A stretch of 64,000 bases of DNA from Diprion similis (taxonomy: Eukaryota > Arthropoda > Insecta > Hymenoptera > Diprionidae), in NCBI RefSeq assembly GCF_021155765.1, contig NC_060117.1, positions 208,501 through 272,500 on the forward strand, written 5' to 3'. This document shows, one piece after another, positions 12,808-28,700 of this stretch; position 1 is the stretch's first letter; every line of letters begins with the position of its first letter. The position numbers were made by a program, and so were the translations under genes. The notes beneath the pieces were generated by a model, which was not told where the DNA came from, searched no databases, and was given only the letters and a program-made list of their open reading frames with translations.

Positions 12808-15800
12808 CGAGCGAGACGAGCTGTGTGTGTTCTCCTTTTCTTCTTCTCAGGTGACAATCTCGCCCTCGGATGTATCGATGAAATCACACCCAGCGATCCG
12901 CGGTTTTTTCATTTCAGTGTCGTTCTTTTCATCAATTCATTTACCGTAGCGATTTTAAAGTTTTTTTTTCTTTTACAATCTGTATATTTAATTTTTTATT
13001 GTCTTCTCAATTCATTTACTTCTTACTGTTACATCAATTCAACCCGATCACTGAGCAAACCTGAAGAGCGGGCGAATAAAACGACAAAAAAAAAAAAAAA
13101 AACGAACAGGAAACTTTCAACCGTATATACTGTAACATAAGTGTTGTTCCAGTAACACAATATCTATTATTCAGTCTTCTTTTTCCAATCACTGTTGCAA
13201 CAGGTCTATAGGACCGAACGATCGAAGATACTCGCAACGTGTGATACACTTGTGTGTTTTGTCGATTTTTCCCGTTACCTTCCCATCGATCGCAATTATC
13301 GCCTGTGCAGCAGTTACATCACAGAGTCAATTCTTATGTATTACAGGTATATACGTAATAATAAATAGGAACTGTTTTTTCTTTTTTTCTATTTCATCAA
13401 CACCCACACATTACTGTGTATACTCGGTGCACCAATCGACAGATAGAGAAAAGAGCGGAATTCTTTTCCCGTTACTTTCAGGGCTACACGAATTTTTCCT
13501 AAAAACTATGCATCTTGCAAAGGCTTGGTGAATCTCTGTCATTTCTTTCGCAATGAAAACCGACGCTAAAGCATCGTTGTAATCGTGCCGAGAATGTGAT
13601 TCGGGCTAGGCACTTGTAATATAGGCACCGATCAAAGCACCGCGACAACACTGCGGACGTATGAACAGCGAGGAGGCAGAACGTTGCGCGTTGCCTTCCG
13701 ATACGCGTAGAGCGCGAATCCCGGTGTGTTGCTCGGCGTTGGCCACAACCACGCGACGACGACGACTAAACGAGCCGCGATGGAATTTTTTGCGATCACC
13801 ACCCGAGGCGAACTCGCTCTCCGCGCCGGATCCAAGGGAGCCAAGCGAGCAAAGCGAGCGAGCGAGGCGGCGGCGATACGACACATGCAACCGCGGCACA
13901 CCGACCAGCCAGAAACCAAGATGAGGAACCTGGCCACCGCATAGAGTTACGGGGTGGTGAGGGCGGGCGAGGGGAGTTGCGCTACGTCACGTGGTCTTTC
14001 CATTTTTTTCCCTTCCTTCCCCTCCGCGCAACTCCTCAACGCTTCCCTCCCCTCCGCGCCTCAACGGGCGCGATAAAACTCGGGCGTGTTAGCCGCGCTG
14101 TTACGTTGCCAGCCAGCATAGCATCGCCGTTGATGCACGGGCCTAGAATCACGAGACTCTCGACTGTCGACGGATTGGTCAATCGGCATTACAGGTTACG
14201 TTGTAGGTGTTAAGGTAGAAAATTTATTCGCGACTGACCAATGAAAATATTGTTATCAGTGAAGTATGAAAAAAGCAGGGTATAGGGCTTTCAAATTACA
14301 ATTCAAATTGTTTCAAAAACAGGGTATAGGACTCGGTAACAATTCGAATGGTTTCAAACTCTCCTACAAATAAAAGCTCTCAGAATCACCCCAGGTTATC
14401 GTTAGGTATGTTACTGCGGATCCTACAGATGCCGAAGAGAAGCCGGGGTTCTGGTTTAAAGATCGATTTTGCATACGTAGGACCCCCCCCCCCCCCCCCC
14501 CCCCCCCACGTTAGCAATCACTCGACTACCAGGTGGGCATGCATAACATATTTTAAATACAACATACCTATACCTGCACAACTGGGCAACTTTAAAATAA
14601 AATCCTCAACGACCGGGAGCTGTGCGAGGTGCGCTGTTTCTTGGCCAGGGACATCACTGACGTACGTTTGGATCGTGCGTTTGCATATGCGCCTAACCGA
14701 GATTATACTCTTTGCGCGGCAATCGCAGATGGTTGGCTGACCGAGTATGTACCTATCTTAAATATCTCTGAATTAGACCGTCTCGATGTATGGGTGCTCC
14801 CGTCTGTGTGTTTATTTACAGGTAACTACGAGTTACACACGTCCAAACATACGTCTACACTTCCGCGCTTTGTGCAAACATCATTATCATCCATGTATTC
14901 ATCGATTTCCATGCCAGCTTCATCAGGCACCTTACACCATACATACAACGCGGGGACACTCGAGTACGTGTATGCGTACATATTATAATACTTTACACAA
15001 CAAGAATCGGTTGTATATACGAGCATTTGTTGGAGTAGTATGCATGGGTTTCAAGCTTAATTTAAGGGAAATAATAGTCGCGCGTCAGCAGAGGCAATGT
15101 TATTGTTCATTATACCGGTCAGGTGATACGCGAAATGCGTACCTAGCCACGCTTTGGTCGGTAGTCACGTGGATCCTCTGCGGGTTCGATCGATCGGATG
15201 TACAGATTCGATCTGCACGATTCATGGACGGAAAGATGGAGTTGGGGCGGAGTGTTAGAGGCATATTGCATATATTACAGATGCGCACACAGGCGTCGCT
15301 GTATAAGGACCACATGTAGAAGGAGTCTTGCATAGTTCGTCGTTGGCCAAACGTGAATAATGTAAATAGACCATAAGGCGAAAAACGGAATAGGTATACG
15401 TATAACGTACGCGCCACGGTTGATATGTGGAACAAAGTGGTAGACGCCAAGTCGAACACGAACGTACAGTCACACTCTGCTCTACTCTCAACTTTATTCT
15501 CATCGATATTATACCCTTCGGATGGTAGGTGTGCACGGGGATCGATTAGAAGATAAGAAATGGGAGAGAAGAAACGGGGCAACGAATGAAAAACTCCGCT
15601 CGCGAACCAGCCACATACCTATGTAATACATCGCAATGTCAGCTCCTGCCGTATTTCACTGGTAATACCCACGCCTGCGTGTCGAAGGGATAAATTCACG
15701 GTTGTTCGCAATCAGAGCCTGTCATGCAGCAGAAGCAGCAGAAGCAGCGGCAGCCCACTCTCTTAACTCCGTTCACACACTCACAACCACTCGAATCGCG

Positions 15801-18800
15801 AGAACAATTGGCCGATATATATTTGCGTCGCCTATGTCACAGAAGGGAGGAGGGGACAAAACTGGAACAAAATCATTCACCAAAGTCACAAACACACAAA
15901 CACGCACCAGCGATGGTCGTCTACTGTCCGCATTCTCTGCAACGTTCTTCAACTAATTGATACTGGCCTCATCGATAAAAATGAGTACAGCACCTTCTAA
16001 AGTTAGCTTGGATTTCAACTGTCGCGGCGCAAGTTACCACATGGCATATGGGCTGGAGAGTACCGGTATGAACGGTGTAGATCATAAATGATGGTGACAT
16101 TATATCGTATCACATTCGTACCAAACACATTGTACAATCCGATGTTGATAATGACAGATGAGATAATCTCTAGTGTCTTTTTTACTTAACATAAGTTTCG
16201 AATCGTATGAAAGTATATCAGTCAGGCCGGTGAACTTGAAACCTTACGCATCAGGCACGAGAAAAGAACAGCAAGATTGAATGAAAAATAAGGTAAGTAC
16301 ACTTGCAACGTTCGATCAAGCCGCGCTTGGATCGCAACTTCCCGCGCGTCGGAACCATGACAGTGCCTGCGTGTATGCATGTAGGAATGAAAAAAGAAAC
16401 ACTACGTAGGTGTGTGGTATTAAAAATAATACCACCCCCTTCGGTTTCTTTCGTTTCTTCCTCTCTCGCCACTGCGGAATTCTTATGTCCACCTACGCGT
16501 TAATTTATATCGCGCTCTCTTGGCTGGTAATATAATTGTCGCATACGTGCAGCTAGACGAGGCGATATTAAAATCATCACATCTTGATGGATAGAGGCCG
16601 TAACTCCCATTGTTGGCTACTTTTAACCGAAATGCAAAGCGATTAAATCACGATATGACCAACTGACCCAAACATGTATCACGGACAGGTATACGACGAA
16701 AAGGTGAAATTTTCTCATTTCGACATTTTTTCCGTGGATACACCGAGACGAATATATTCCACGAAGTAATATTGAACGGTCAAATATTTGGCGCCGATCC
16801 TACCAGTTTCTCAGAATCGCTATAGAGGTGTAATGAACAGTAGGGACACAGCCACGCTAACTCGCAAGTCAAAGAATTATTTCATCCCACATTCCGCCTT
16901 CCTCTTATTGTTTTTTCACGCGACTCTCGCAGCAATAAGAGAAAGACACTATACGGGAAGTGGCGAGACTCGATACGGAAGGTGAACAACATCGAATTTC
17001 CGTCGTTGAAAGCAGCGCGACGCGCAGAATTACCGCCGTAGGGACAATTGAGGACTCCCGGAGAGAGTAACCCTATCACTAGACCGACGATACGACAAAC
17101 CCCAAGCAGCACCCGGCGTAATTCAGATGCACGTTGTGTCGTGTCGTATACACGGACGTGGTACAAAGTAGACAAGCACCTACGGTAGTAGGAAACTGGA
17201 CTGTAGGCTGAAGGTAAAGGAAACCGAGGGACGGGCGATACAAGAGACCGTTAACCAAGGCGAAGACGAAAAGGAGAAGAAACCGGGTGAGACAATATAA
17301 GGGAGCGGCGGCTACGAGTGCGGAACGAATAAGAGAAGAAAGAAAGAAAAAAAAATGGAAGAGAGGTGAAAAGAGAAGGATCGGCAAATTTGGAGCCGGC
17401 ATAACAGGTTTTCGATCTCCCGAACCGAGCTCAAGCTCACCGCGCGCGGCGTGCGTAACGTCCGTCAAGACTACCGCTTCCGTCCGTCCGATGAAAGAAC
17501 TGTAACCGCATGCCTGGACCTATGCTTCCACACAGTGGGATAATGTTAAAAAGATTGCCACCGTGAAGTACGTACAAGGAAAGTGAAACAATCGGTGTTT
17601 AGCCATGATCCTAGTTGGGCGTGAAACGGCATAAGACGCGTCAGGATTGTCATACCCAGCAGCTGCCTGTATGCAGGAGGATAATCAAGAGACATCTTGC
17701 TTGGGATAGACGGCGAGCGTGACCGCTGTCGGGTAGGCAGGACCTCGATATCCACGTAAGCCCTCGTCACGTGTTACCTGGATACGAATTTCGCGGAAGC
17801 TTGGATCACACCGTATGGAAACCACGTGCCGGGTATCACGAGCTCCGCCGGTTGTCGTATATTCCTACGGAATGACGAAACCATTCGTGTCTACGTGTGA
17901 GCAGTCGCGTCCCGCGCCGCGCCGCGCCGCGCCGCGATGCGCTTCAGGATCTTCGAGACATGTATTGACACCTACGACGTGGGCTCCCTCCCAGAAAACA
18001 CACGTTCGTCAGTTTTCGCCAATTATCAAACTGCACTTCGTGTGTACAGGCATTGCGACGGACGCGATCTTTTGCCGTTCTAATCGATCGCGATCGTTGC
18101 AAAAAGGGTGACCGAGCGAATGTCGCCCATTTTCGTTAAAACGCTAACTCGAGTTTGACTGATCCACGAACCGCGGCACGTGCCCGAGGCGTGCGACTGG
18201 TGAGATACCCGATGCTTCGAGTACACCAAGTCCAAGTTACCACCGCTGCTGTGGTCTGACACAACGTTGCGTAACGCCGGGCTCAAGTATAATGAGCGGG
18301 TATGGAATAATTCGCCATGTTTCATATGGCCTGTATATACGCTGCGTTTGCACATTTAATATACGTAGATATTTGGTACATTTAGAGTGTTGAATTCGGC
18401 GGAAGGTGCGAGCGAACAGATCGAATTCGTTCAAACGCCAACATCGTGGCAGGAAAAGTTGATCAATTTTGTGAGCTAATTGCATAGATGTAATTATCGA
18501 TCGCGATATCACTTGACGATATGCAGAAATGGTGGTGGAGAAGAAACGAATGCGTGCCGTAGGTAACTACCCACTCGCCCGTCTCCATACACGCAGAACG
18601 GTGTGTCTCTTTTAAAAGACACCGAAATAACTTGGTTAAAAATACCCCCAACGCGTTCGTCGAGCCCTACCGTATAACCTACGGCACCAGGCATGGAAAA
18701 TCTTTGCTCCGGTCCAGAGAGCGAGGGAGCTTTTTTATCTCTCGTCCCACTGCATCTTAACCTCCTCCAGTCCCCTCCTTTCGTCTCTGTTACATAGACG

Positions 18801-21800
18801 TAAGATCTCCCTCCGCTTACTCTCGCGTCTTGTATCCACAACAGCTAGGTATATTGCGTTTTTCCCGATTTACCGTACTTGCGGTTACTATTAGTATTAT
18901 AAACTCTGATCTAAGCCGAGATGTATGCCGAATATTATTATATCATTTCTCTAATTATACCTAGTTTTATACCGCCCGTCGTATGGTATTCTTGACAATG
19001 GTACGCGCGTTTGTCAAGCGAGTGGTAATAACGGACTCGTCGTCGTCACGATTAATAAAACGGCAAGTGGCAAATACTCGGCTATACCTACGTACGTTGT
19101 ATAATAAATACAAATACAAGTCAAGTAATTCGCACCGCCAATGTCCTCAACTAACCCGACCCAACCGTTTGCCCTCAATTACTTTGTTTGGGACTAAAAT
19201 ATGTCACGTAATATATTACTATTAAGCACGCTGGCGCTGCGAGTTTTACGCGTAGCGCGTAGTACGTCTGCTCAAGTTCAAGTTTTACCCCGCACGCAGC
19301 TTAATGTTTTCTCACGCAGATACTCCGTTTCTATATTTCCTCTTCCTTTTTCCTCACCTCAATTATTATGTCAAACAAAGAAATTCGTGCAAATTACTTG
19401 CGAGCTTATCGATCATCCGCAACACTTTCGGCTAACGGAACACAAATGCCCGTGCTGCGGAAGGGGTGTAATGTACCTACGCGTAACGTTGAAATGGCAT
19501 CGCCACGTCCCACGTTACTGTCGTCTGCAATTTTGTACCATTCGAAATAAGATCGAGGTATGATGAGAATGATCAGACGTGATCTAGAACGATCGGCAAT
19601 ATATAAATACACATATGCCTACAACACACCGACGCAGTAGGTACCTACCTACCGTTGAATTACGGCCTGGCAAGTGTGTGAATAACGTTTGATACTCGAG
19701 ATTCTAAAAATTGTCAGAGGAACAAGTTGAAATAAGTGAAGCGGCAAAAGTGGAAGGTAAAAAGCAAACAAACGAACCGAAGGAGGCCGCGGGGACGAAT
19801 ACGAGAAGAAACAAATCAGTGAACGAGATTCCGATGCAGCTGTTCGAATGTAGCCATTTTCGGGATCCAGCTCTTCAAAACCTGTACTCGGAGATCGAGA
19901 TCGAGATCAAGATCGAAGCGCGGTCGCGATGGTTACGATGCAGCTAAGCGGGAATAAAGAGAGTTCGCGAATCGCTATCCGGAAATTCAACGATCTATAC
20001 GGAGACATTACGCATCACAGAATGTGCGGCCGAATGCTTATCGGCATCAGCATGCCGGAGAGTGTAAATCGCGCAATTTTCGGTATTAGAATCGTGACTG
20101 ATTCACGCGCCCGTATAGCGTATAATGAGAAATTGTTACGCTGACATCACGGACAGATAAGCGAGAAACACGCGTACAATGCTGCTGCATGGTATGATAA
20201 ATGTAATAATCTTAATTGCGATATCGCGTATCGCCAAGCTTGTAGAAAATACAGCTGAGGATTGCATCTCGCAATATAATAATGCCGTTTACAATAGCGA
20301 TTAGATATTGGCAATATCATCGAGTTTGTCGCGCCTGCCGTTTTTATATTGGTAATTACTGTCAAGTTCGTTTCTATATTTTTCGATAGTTTCAAATATA
20401 CTTATACATATAATACGTATAATATATCCGTTTCCTGCAGCATTCACGCGGCTTTTCTAATTCGCGGGTGATAAAAGATACCGCACTTTATATGTACCAG
20501 TTATGTATATACGGTTTCATTATTGTCGACTGCACCCTGCCGTCATGTCACCCCAAAAGGCACAGGAAGAAGAGGGAGAAGGATAAAGCAGAAAAATAAG
20601 AAATCTATCCTTACAGCTACTCCGTTGAGTTATGTATTGGTGGGGAGGCCGAAGCCTGCGTGATACCAGTTGCGAAGAATTTATCTGATTTCGAAATGGT
20701 ATGAACCCGGAGCTCTGTATCTGGAACGAGAAAAGTTCGAGCCCTGCTCGTAAACGAAGCTGCTGATAACGACGCACGCATTTCTCAGGCTCCACGATTC
20801 TTTTATGACAGCGAGATTTTTCGAGCATAAGAGAATAGAAACGATCGGACGTAACATCCTGTGAGTCGAATTTTCCCGTATTTTCTACGTTTCTGCTGAA
20901 TTGAGTTTAGGTACATCCGTGTGCGTATAAATGTACAGGAAATTATTGAAGCCGTAGTGTAATAGGTAAAGCATGAAAAATTATGAATCACGACAGTAAG
21001 ACATTGAATAAACACGGATCAAACTACGGGGTTAAAAATCACGAAGCGATGTGCATGATTTGTGATCTCCCGAGTCACGCAGCGTAGGTATGCACCAGTA
21101 AGTATATCTCCGCTGAGCTTGTGTAATGCTCAACGAGCTTCTACCGACAACTAGTGGCACGATTTTCTAATCAAGTTCAGTTGAGAAAAATGTTTTGTAT
21201 AAACTTTAATGCGTGTGCGTGTGTATGCGTAAAATACTCTACTTCCCCGGAAAGTGTGTGTAACGTGAGGATCTTTTTTTTGTTATTATCTTGCATTTAC
21301 AGCGAAGTCTTGACAAAATCATCCGCAAAACTAATTGAGAATGCGAATTTAATTTTGCCAAGTGTCGCGTTATACGTAGGTGTGTACGAATAGGCAGGTA
21401 TAATACAAGATCGTATTCGTAAAGTGTAATAAGTAGACACGTAATACGAGGTAAATGACTGCAAGTTGTGTAGGTACATGCACGTGTATATACATTCCAC
21501 TATACAACACCACTTGGGCGTTATAACGCATTTAATTAATGGCGTGATTGTGGAATACGTATGAGGCAGCCACACAGAATCACGCGTAAGTTTTAATATC
21601 TATACACAAAAAAAGAATTATTTCTTATTTCTACAAGCGTAAGCACGAGCGTATAATATGTTGTCACATCTCTGTATCGCGCAACAAAAGCCGTGATAAT
21701 ATCCATCCTTATCTACGCCTGTTATTTCATGTTGCGGGGTAAAGAAAAAAAGGGAAGAAAGCGTTAGCGATTACGCGTCAAGATCACAAGCGAAAAAAGA

Positions 21801-23262
21801 TGAAAAATCGCATATAGCATACGATAAATGACGTAATTAAAGAGCCACGGTTCAATGTCGCGGATGTATTTTTCTTATGGGGTTATAGTTATAGAACATG
21901 CAACGCAATACTGCATCGGACAAGGAAATGTGCACTATTTGTGCACTAGCGATTTAGATAACGAGAAAATAAAAAAAAATTAAAAATATCCGTGATACGT
22001 AATTTTCGGCAAGTATATATTATAATTATAACGATTAAACCTATCTGGTGTAAGATGTGGGTTACTTCTTCATCACGGCAGCTGACAAAATTCAGGATCA
22101 CGATTATTCTTTTCTTTTCTTCTTCTTTGTTTCGCGAATTCTCTCAACGGGAACACGACGTCGAATCTCACCCCCTGCTATGTTATTAGTCGGGGAGTGA
22201 ATATCTCGCGGGATAGAGGAAAATACAAATAATAAAAGAAAAACTTTCTACTTTTCTTTCTTTTTTATTATCGCTCATCCACATTCCACTCAGCCAACAA
22301 CTCCCAGCTCGAGGCCCAGCTTTTTGCAACCTCTTACTTACTCTTAACTTACGTATATCTATAGGTACACAAACCCAAACGTCTCCGCAAACGCTGTATT
22401 ATATTGTATAATGGGTGATAAACAATGTTTATGGCGACCTGAGACGGCAAAAAAAAAAGATAACTATAACAGCAACGATACCCGATACCTGTGTTATCAC
22501 CGTCCGTTTAGGTTAGGTCAGGTTAGATTATTCGGTGAACGCAGATATTTATACGCCACTGGTACAAGGTACTTCTGGTTTACCCGGTATATTATAAAGT
22601 GCAAGTATAGCTGCTACGGATATCGGTCAGAGGTCAAACGATTGTATTATAGGTACAATATATTGAAAAAAATTAAGTTTTGCGTAGCAAAGGGAAAAAC
22701 AACAGCAAAAAGCAAGACCACCAATTTGTTCTAACCCCCAGCACTCGTCATTCTATTTTAAAAAATTTTTTTTTCACGAAGTTGCGAACGCAAGAAAAGT
22801 TGAAAATTTTCCATGCAATCACAGACAAAAACGAAAGATGAGAACAAAGTGCGAAAAGGTTATAATGAAAATGGGTAGCAAGAAATCGGTTTGGCGTTAT
22901 TTCTTTTCTGTTTTAGTTAGGGTGTATAATCGTGGTTCGGAATTAACTACCGCTCGGGGTGTAAATTTTTATCATACCGTCGTTCCGCCGGTAGATTCCC
23001 ATGGACGCTTGAAGCTTTCGCTTTCCTAGCTGGCTTTCGCTTTCGCTTTCAGTTTCGATTCCACCCCCAACCCCCCCGGATATCATCCCCACCTCGGCTA
23101 GAGGCTATCGACCAGAGTCACGATTCCCCGTCTCTCTCTCTCTCTCCCACCTCGCCGAGTTTTCACCGTTTAGCCAAGGAAAACGCGCCTGCGCCACAGA
23201 CACCCTTTTTAGTGTCTACATCATCCTTGAACCCGACTTACGGAGGGGACCGAAGGGAAATA

Positions 23263-23300
<38 letters not shown>

Positions 23301-25697
23301 GGAGGAGGGAGGAACTCTGTTGAATGGAACGCGATGTGTTGTTAACGTCGTCATCGTCGTCAGCTGATGAGAGTCAGAAGAGAGACGGCAAATGACCTTG
23401 GCCTCCATGTAACAAATACTACTTTATACAATTCCGCATGATCGAGCGTCCCTGTCATCATCCGCACCATCGACTGTTTCTGATCCTCCTTCTACTTCTA
23501 CTTCTACTTCTACTTCTACTTCTACTTCTTCTTGCGTTATTCATTCATCTTCAGAACCGCGTGAACAGTATAGAATTTTGCTAAATCTACCAAATTTCAC
23601 CGATGATTTAACCCCGTAGCTACACAACTAATAACGATTATGATAATTATACGTTATAGAGAAAAAGAAAGGTGCGGGAGAAGATTGACAAATATCGTGC
23701 ATATCGAATCGCTGAAGAGACATTGACGCGGGGATTATTACAAAAGAGGCGCAAGTTCCAAGACTTCGAAGGTCGAAGCACCGGGAACGCTGAATGAGGG
23801 ATGAAGACCCGAAAAAAAGACAGCGAGGCGCTCTGCGCGTGTGATTAATGAGAGATCGTCTTGGTTCGGATGTAGGTACTCGTGAGTGTATTCCTATACC
23901 TACGTAGTGTACGTACCAACGTATACAGCCTGGGATATATTGGGAAAATGTTTATAGAGAGGTTTTCTCCCGGAAAGGAATGTACGCATACGCATACACG
24001 TATGATGTACACGTTATACGGTATACCAGAGAAACACTAACCTACGCCAACGACCAGTTCGGGAGGGTACCCGATAATTTCTTATAGGTACCCGATATCG
24101 CACACCGATGCTGAGACGGACCAGTAATTAAGCAAGGACGGTTTTTCGTTTTCCCTTTCATCTTCATCTTGATCTTCACTTTCGATTTCATTTACACTTT
24201 CGGTTCCATTTTAATTTTCACCTGGCACACTTTCGCCTTGCACAGAAATAGCAACGGGACTGGGGACAAGAGACGTGTCTTCTCGAGTGGGTAATAGATT
24301 GCGACGAAGAGAAGGAACAAAGTGGGAAATCGAAGACGAAAATGACCCGAGAACTCGCACCGCAATTCGACGGCACTGATCCCATTGGTAACATCATGCA
24401 ATTACCTACACCAAAGTCGTCGATGATTATACGGTGGATCAGCGTCAATCGTTAATTAGAACTATGGTGTGAGACACACCCTTCACGAGGGTGAATTAGT
24501 TTGTAACAAGGCCGTAGACACTGGATGACTCGGGTCACAGATTACATCTCGAGTTATAGATTGAACCGAAATAAAGCTCTATCGCCCTCCGTTATACTTT
24601 CGAGCGAAAAGAGCAAATTTTGCGCGTATTTTCAATCGCGTTATAGGTCCCGCGACTGTTATGGTTAACCTCGAGTCTCAGGATGTAAATAAATTTCACG
24701 CTGCGTGCGTAAGGACTGAGAGATTAAATTTCAAGCATACGTAATACGTACGCGTATACGTGAAACGTCAGAGTTTCCTTCCGCGCGCAAACGAGACATC
24801 ACCCGAGTTGATATCGATTGCGAACGTAGGTAGGTACGTTGCAGAATACTTACAACGGAGCTGTGCACTCTACAAATCCGATGGATGAATGAAGCCACGA
24901 AGTACGGCGAGAAATGGTAGATAAAGCTGGACAAACAGTGGAGAACGGAAGTAGCCGCGGGGAGTTCAAGGAACGAATGACGGTCTGATTCTCGAGGAAC
25001 AACGTCGCGTCACCGCGGTATCACGAAGGAAAAACAAACAACTCGTTTCACTGCTCGATTTCGAAACTAGGGAATTTCATGAAATAAAGAAGAAACTTGT
25101 ATAAAACTTACGATTATCAAGTGAAACACTTTGATTCCCATCATTTCATACGAGAGTGTGATATACCAACTTTTTTGTTCCTCGCGAACTCCGATCACTT
25201 TCAATTCGTACCCTCGCATGGCGCTGGATTTGTTGCCGGTGATATGAAAATTTTCTGCCTCGGACCTTTTAAATACGATTTTGGGTCATAAATATTTACG
25301 ATAAGACTCAGGTGCGGTATTTCCTCATTCTCATTCTCATTCTCCTCGACGATATACGTTATACTTGCTTTATACGTTGCTTTCGTTTTGAAAAAGTTCA
25401 CAACCTCACACGCGCTGATTTTTATGCCAATTTCTATTACACACGCACGCACGCACGCACGTCACACAGGTACTCGTATGTTACACAGGGGCGAGGATTA
25501 CGAAAAAGTTGCGAGTGAATTTCGTCCCCGAATTTGATACTACTTACTTCTCAGCAGTTCTCTACGTAACTTCCTCCTTCGCTTCTGAACAAACAAGCGT
25601 CATAACAAACAAGACTACATTCATTCAGAAAACCAACGACCGAATTCACTTCGACGAAGAAGTTTCGTAAGAAAGAAAATAAGAAAAAGGGAGCTAG

Positions 25698-25750
<53 letters not shown>

Positions 25751-28700
25751 AGAAAAAAACACTTTTATAAACCATACCAATCACAAGACTGCATAATTAA
25801 CACAGCGACATTAGGAGTTCGTATAGTACATGGAACGTGTAGACGGTAGCGATGATAAATAAGTAAGTAACAGGATAATAAGAATGCAAAAGCTGAATGT
25901 GAAAAAACGGAGTCAGTGTGAGATAGACAAGTTACAGATGCCGAGACCGCGAAACTAGGCCTTTTTCCGTCTCCTTTTTTTTCTTTTTTTCTTCTCTTTC
26001 TCGTTTCGTTTCGTTCTCGTTTCAGGAAAACGGAATCTCGACGTGGTGTCGTCAGAGAGACGTATAACGGAGAGTGATCTGGTGCAGTGCGAGGTGTGTT
26101 CGAACCGGAGTAGCCGTGCCCCCTGACTGAGAGGGAGAGTGGTTCCGTAGTCGCGAACGAACGGACGGAACTCTCCGGGATGCGCGACGGGGTCAAGGGG
26201 GAAAACACCGAGGTGGGGCGAAGTCGTGGAGGGGAAGCTGCGACCGAGGGATGGGGAGTGGGAGCGCGAGAGAGTGAGGGGAACCAGGGCAGAGGGTGGC
26301 GCGAGGAAGAGGGAGGAAAGTTATTTGGGCCACGAAGATCGGGACCGTGCTTTGCCGGCCAGCTTCTTGCGGAATAACTTCCCGGAGTAGCCCCGAATAA
26401 CGAAAAGTTGAAAAGTGTCTGGCGTAGTATCTTGGACTTGGCACACGAGGAAGGAAGATCCGAAGGAAAGGGACAGCCGGATAGAGGCTGATTTCGAGAT
26501 TACAAAAAAGGGGTGGTTAAGATCCTTGAGGCTAACGCCTTGGGACGCGGTCGGCGGAAAAGAGGAAAATCGGACGGAGGGCAGGGGGGCAATTTCATCT
26601 CGCGAAGACGCTGCCGAGGGGGGTGGAATGGCGGACGGGGAGTTTTACGAGTTCAAGGATCTCGCCCAAGGACGATTTGAGAAACCCTGCAGGGCGGCGG
26701 TACAAACAACTTTTGGAGACAACTATCCCGTTACTCTATCCTTCTTCTTATTCATCTCGTCTCGAGACTGTGTTCTAAATGATAAAAAAAAAAAAAAAAA
26801 CCATTCAGGTTTCACAAGGGTTCTCTCGCCCTCTTTCTCTCCCTCTGGGCGGCTCCCGCTTTTATGGTGAATAAATTCGGGCACATTTAGGAGCTCTGGA
26901 GGCAAGAACGCGCGGGAACCGGGAGGAAGATCGTATAACCGGAGTTAGGAGGATCGATACCGGGAAGATAGAGCATAGAGTAGGCTTTAGGATTCGCCAA
27001 ATGTCTCCTTCGCGCGGCAAGATATCCCTTGCAACGGCAAACTTTCGTAGGTACCCATAACAGGGGGTACCGATATTATAAGAAACAGAACGATCGAAGT
27101 TATTGCAGAAGAACAGTTCTTGTGTTTTTCCACCCTCTTCCGAATATTGGAGGATTTACGAGCTAATATTTCGGTACCGCGCGACTACTACCTCGGAATC
27201 GTCGCCAACCCTCGTCGGCTGTATTAATTTTTTCACCTCGTCCCGCCCTCGTCTAAACTAGAATTTATCGCCCACTCCCCCCCATCCTAGCTCTAACGAA
27301 ATCTTTCCTCGTCCCAAATATATTTATTCTCGTACCCTTTTCCTTCGAGGCCTCTGCCAGCGTCCGCGGCATTCCTCACTCCTTGCCCTCTGTATTCCGC
27401 CCTCGATTCATTTTCACACAGCCGACCGTTATCAGATAGGGCGGGCAAACTTCACTTTCAAAGTTCAAGCTGCCCCATCGTCGGCTGAACGACAGGAGGA
27501 AGACCCGACACGGAAGCCAGCGACAAATCATCGCGCGTCACTTCAACGATGAACTACGTTATGACGATTGCTGAGGAATGTATGTCGGATGACTTTTCGC
27601 CACGCGCAAACATGCATCGAGGATATCCCTCTGGCCTGCATGACTCTAACGATAAGATTCGTCCATTCGTCCATTCGTCCGCTCGTCCGTTCATCATCCA
27701 TTCGTTAAATTGTTATACCCGCATACCGTAACATGTAGCACAGCGATCAGATTAGGAAAAGAACGAGGTAAATTTTGGAAATAACTTACGTTGAAATTGC
27801 GAATGAAATTGTGTCGCGGATTTGTTATGTATATAATTAAATCCGCGTTCCGTTGCTTCCCAGAACGATGATAACATCGAAGACGGATCGAACGCGTGGC
27901 GCGGCTGATCGTGGCGATCGTTTGATGCAGAGGCACATGCGTGGCGCGTGTAGAATGAAACGTTGATGCGAGCAGATAGGGAATATAGGAGTATAACTAA
28001 GCTTGCATGTACGACAATTAATCCTGGTATGTGATATGTCAGAGCTGAGGCCTCACGCGTACCTCGGCGGCACCGGAATTTGAACTGCAGCTACTCCGAC
28101 GCCGGGCATTGACTATATAACGTAAATCCTCGTGCCCGATTGGCCGAGAGGCAGGCGCACACCTCTGCCGGCATGACGCAACGGATCGAGATCCTTGAGC
28201 AAGGTCCACGTTACGCCGGTGTCGTCATTTGACGCAAAAATATTTCGCCGATTTATAAGTTATAATGTTACTTACGCGATGTTATACGAAGGCGAGAGAT
28301 GCACTTTGTCGGAGGAGGAGCAACGATTTTTTTCATCGCCTTCTGCTCGGGTTCAACCCGAATGTTACGGTTCTTTCACACTTGCACAGCGAGTCCTAGA
28401 TGCCGGCACACCTGAAGGTATGTGTATTAAAATTCTAATCAGCTTGAGCAATCAGCATAGTTATATAGACGAGACAGGTGACAAGTATTTAAAACTTAAT
28501 GCGAAGCCTTATTTGCAGCCGACCAGAGGACGAAATGAGGAGAGGCATCGGAACCTGTCAAAATTCACTGCAAGACACCTCGACCCCCCCCCCCCCCCCC
28601 CCACCCACCTCTTTTTTCTTATTCATTATCGGTTCAGTTACGACTATTATCCCAACACACGTACAGAATTCATTATTACATCAACTTTCGGTCATCACAC

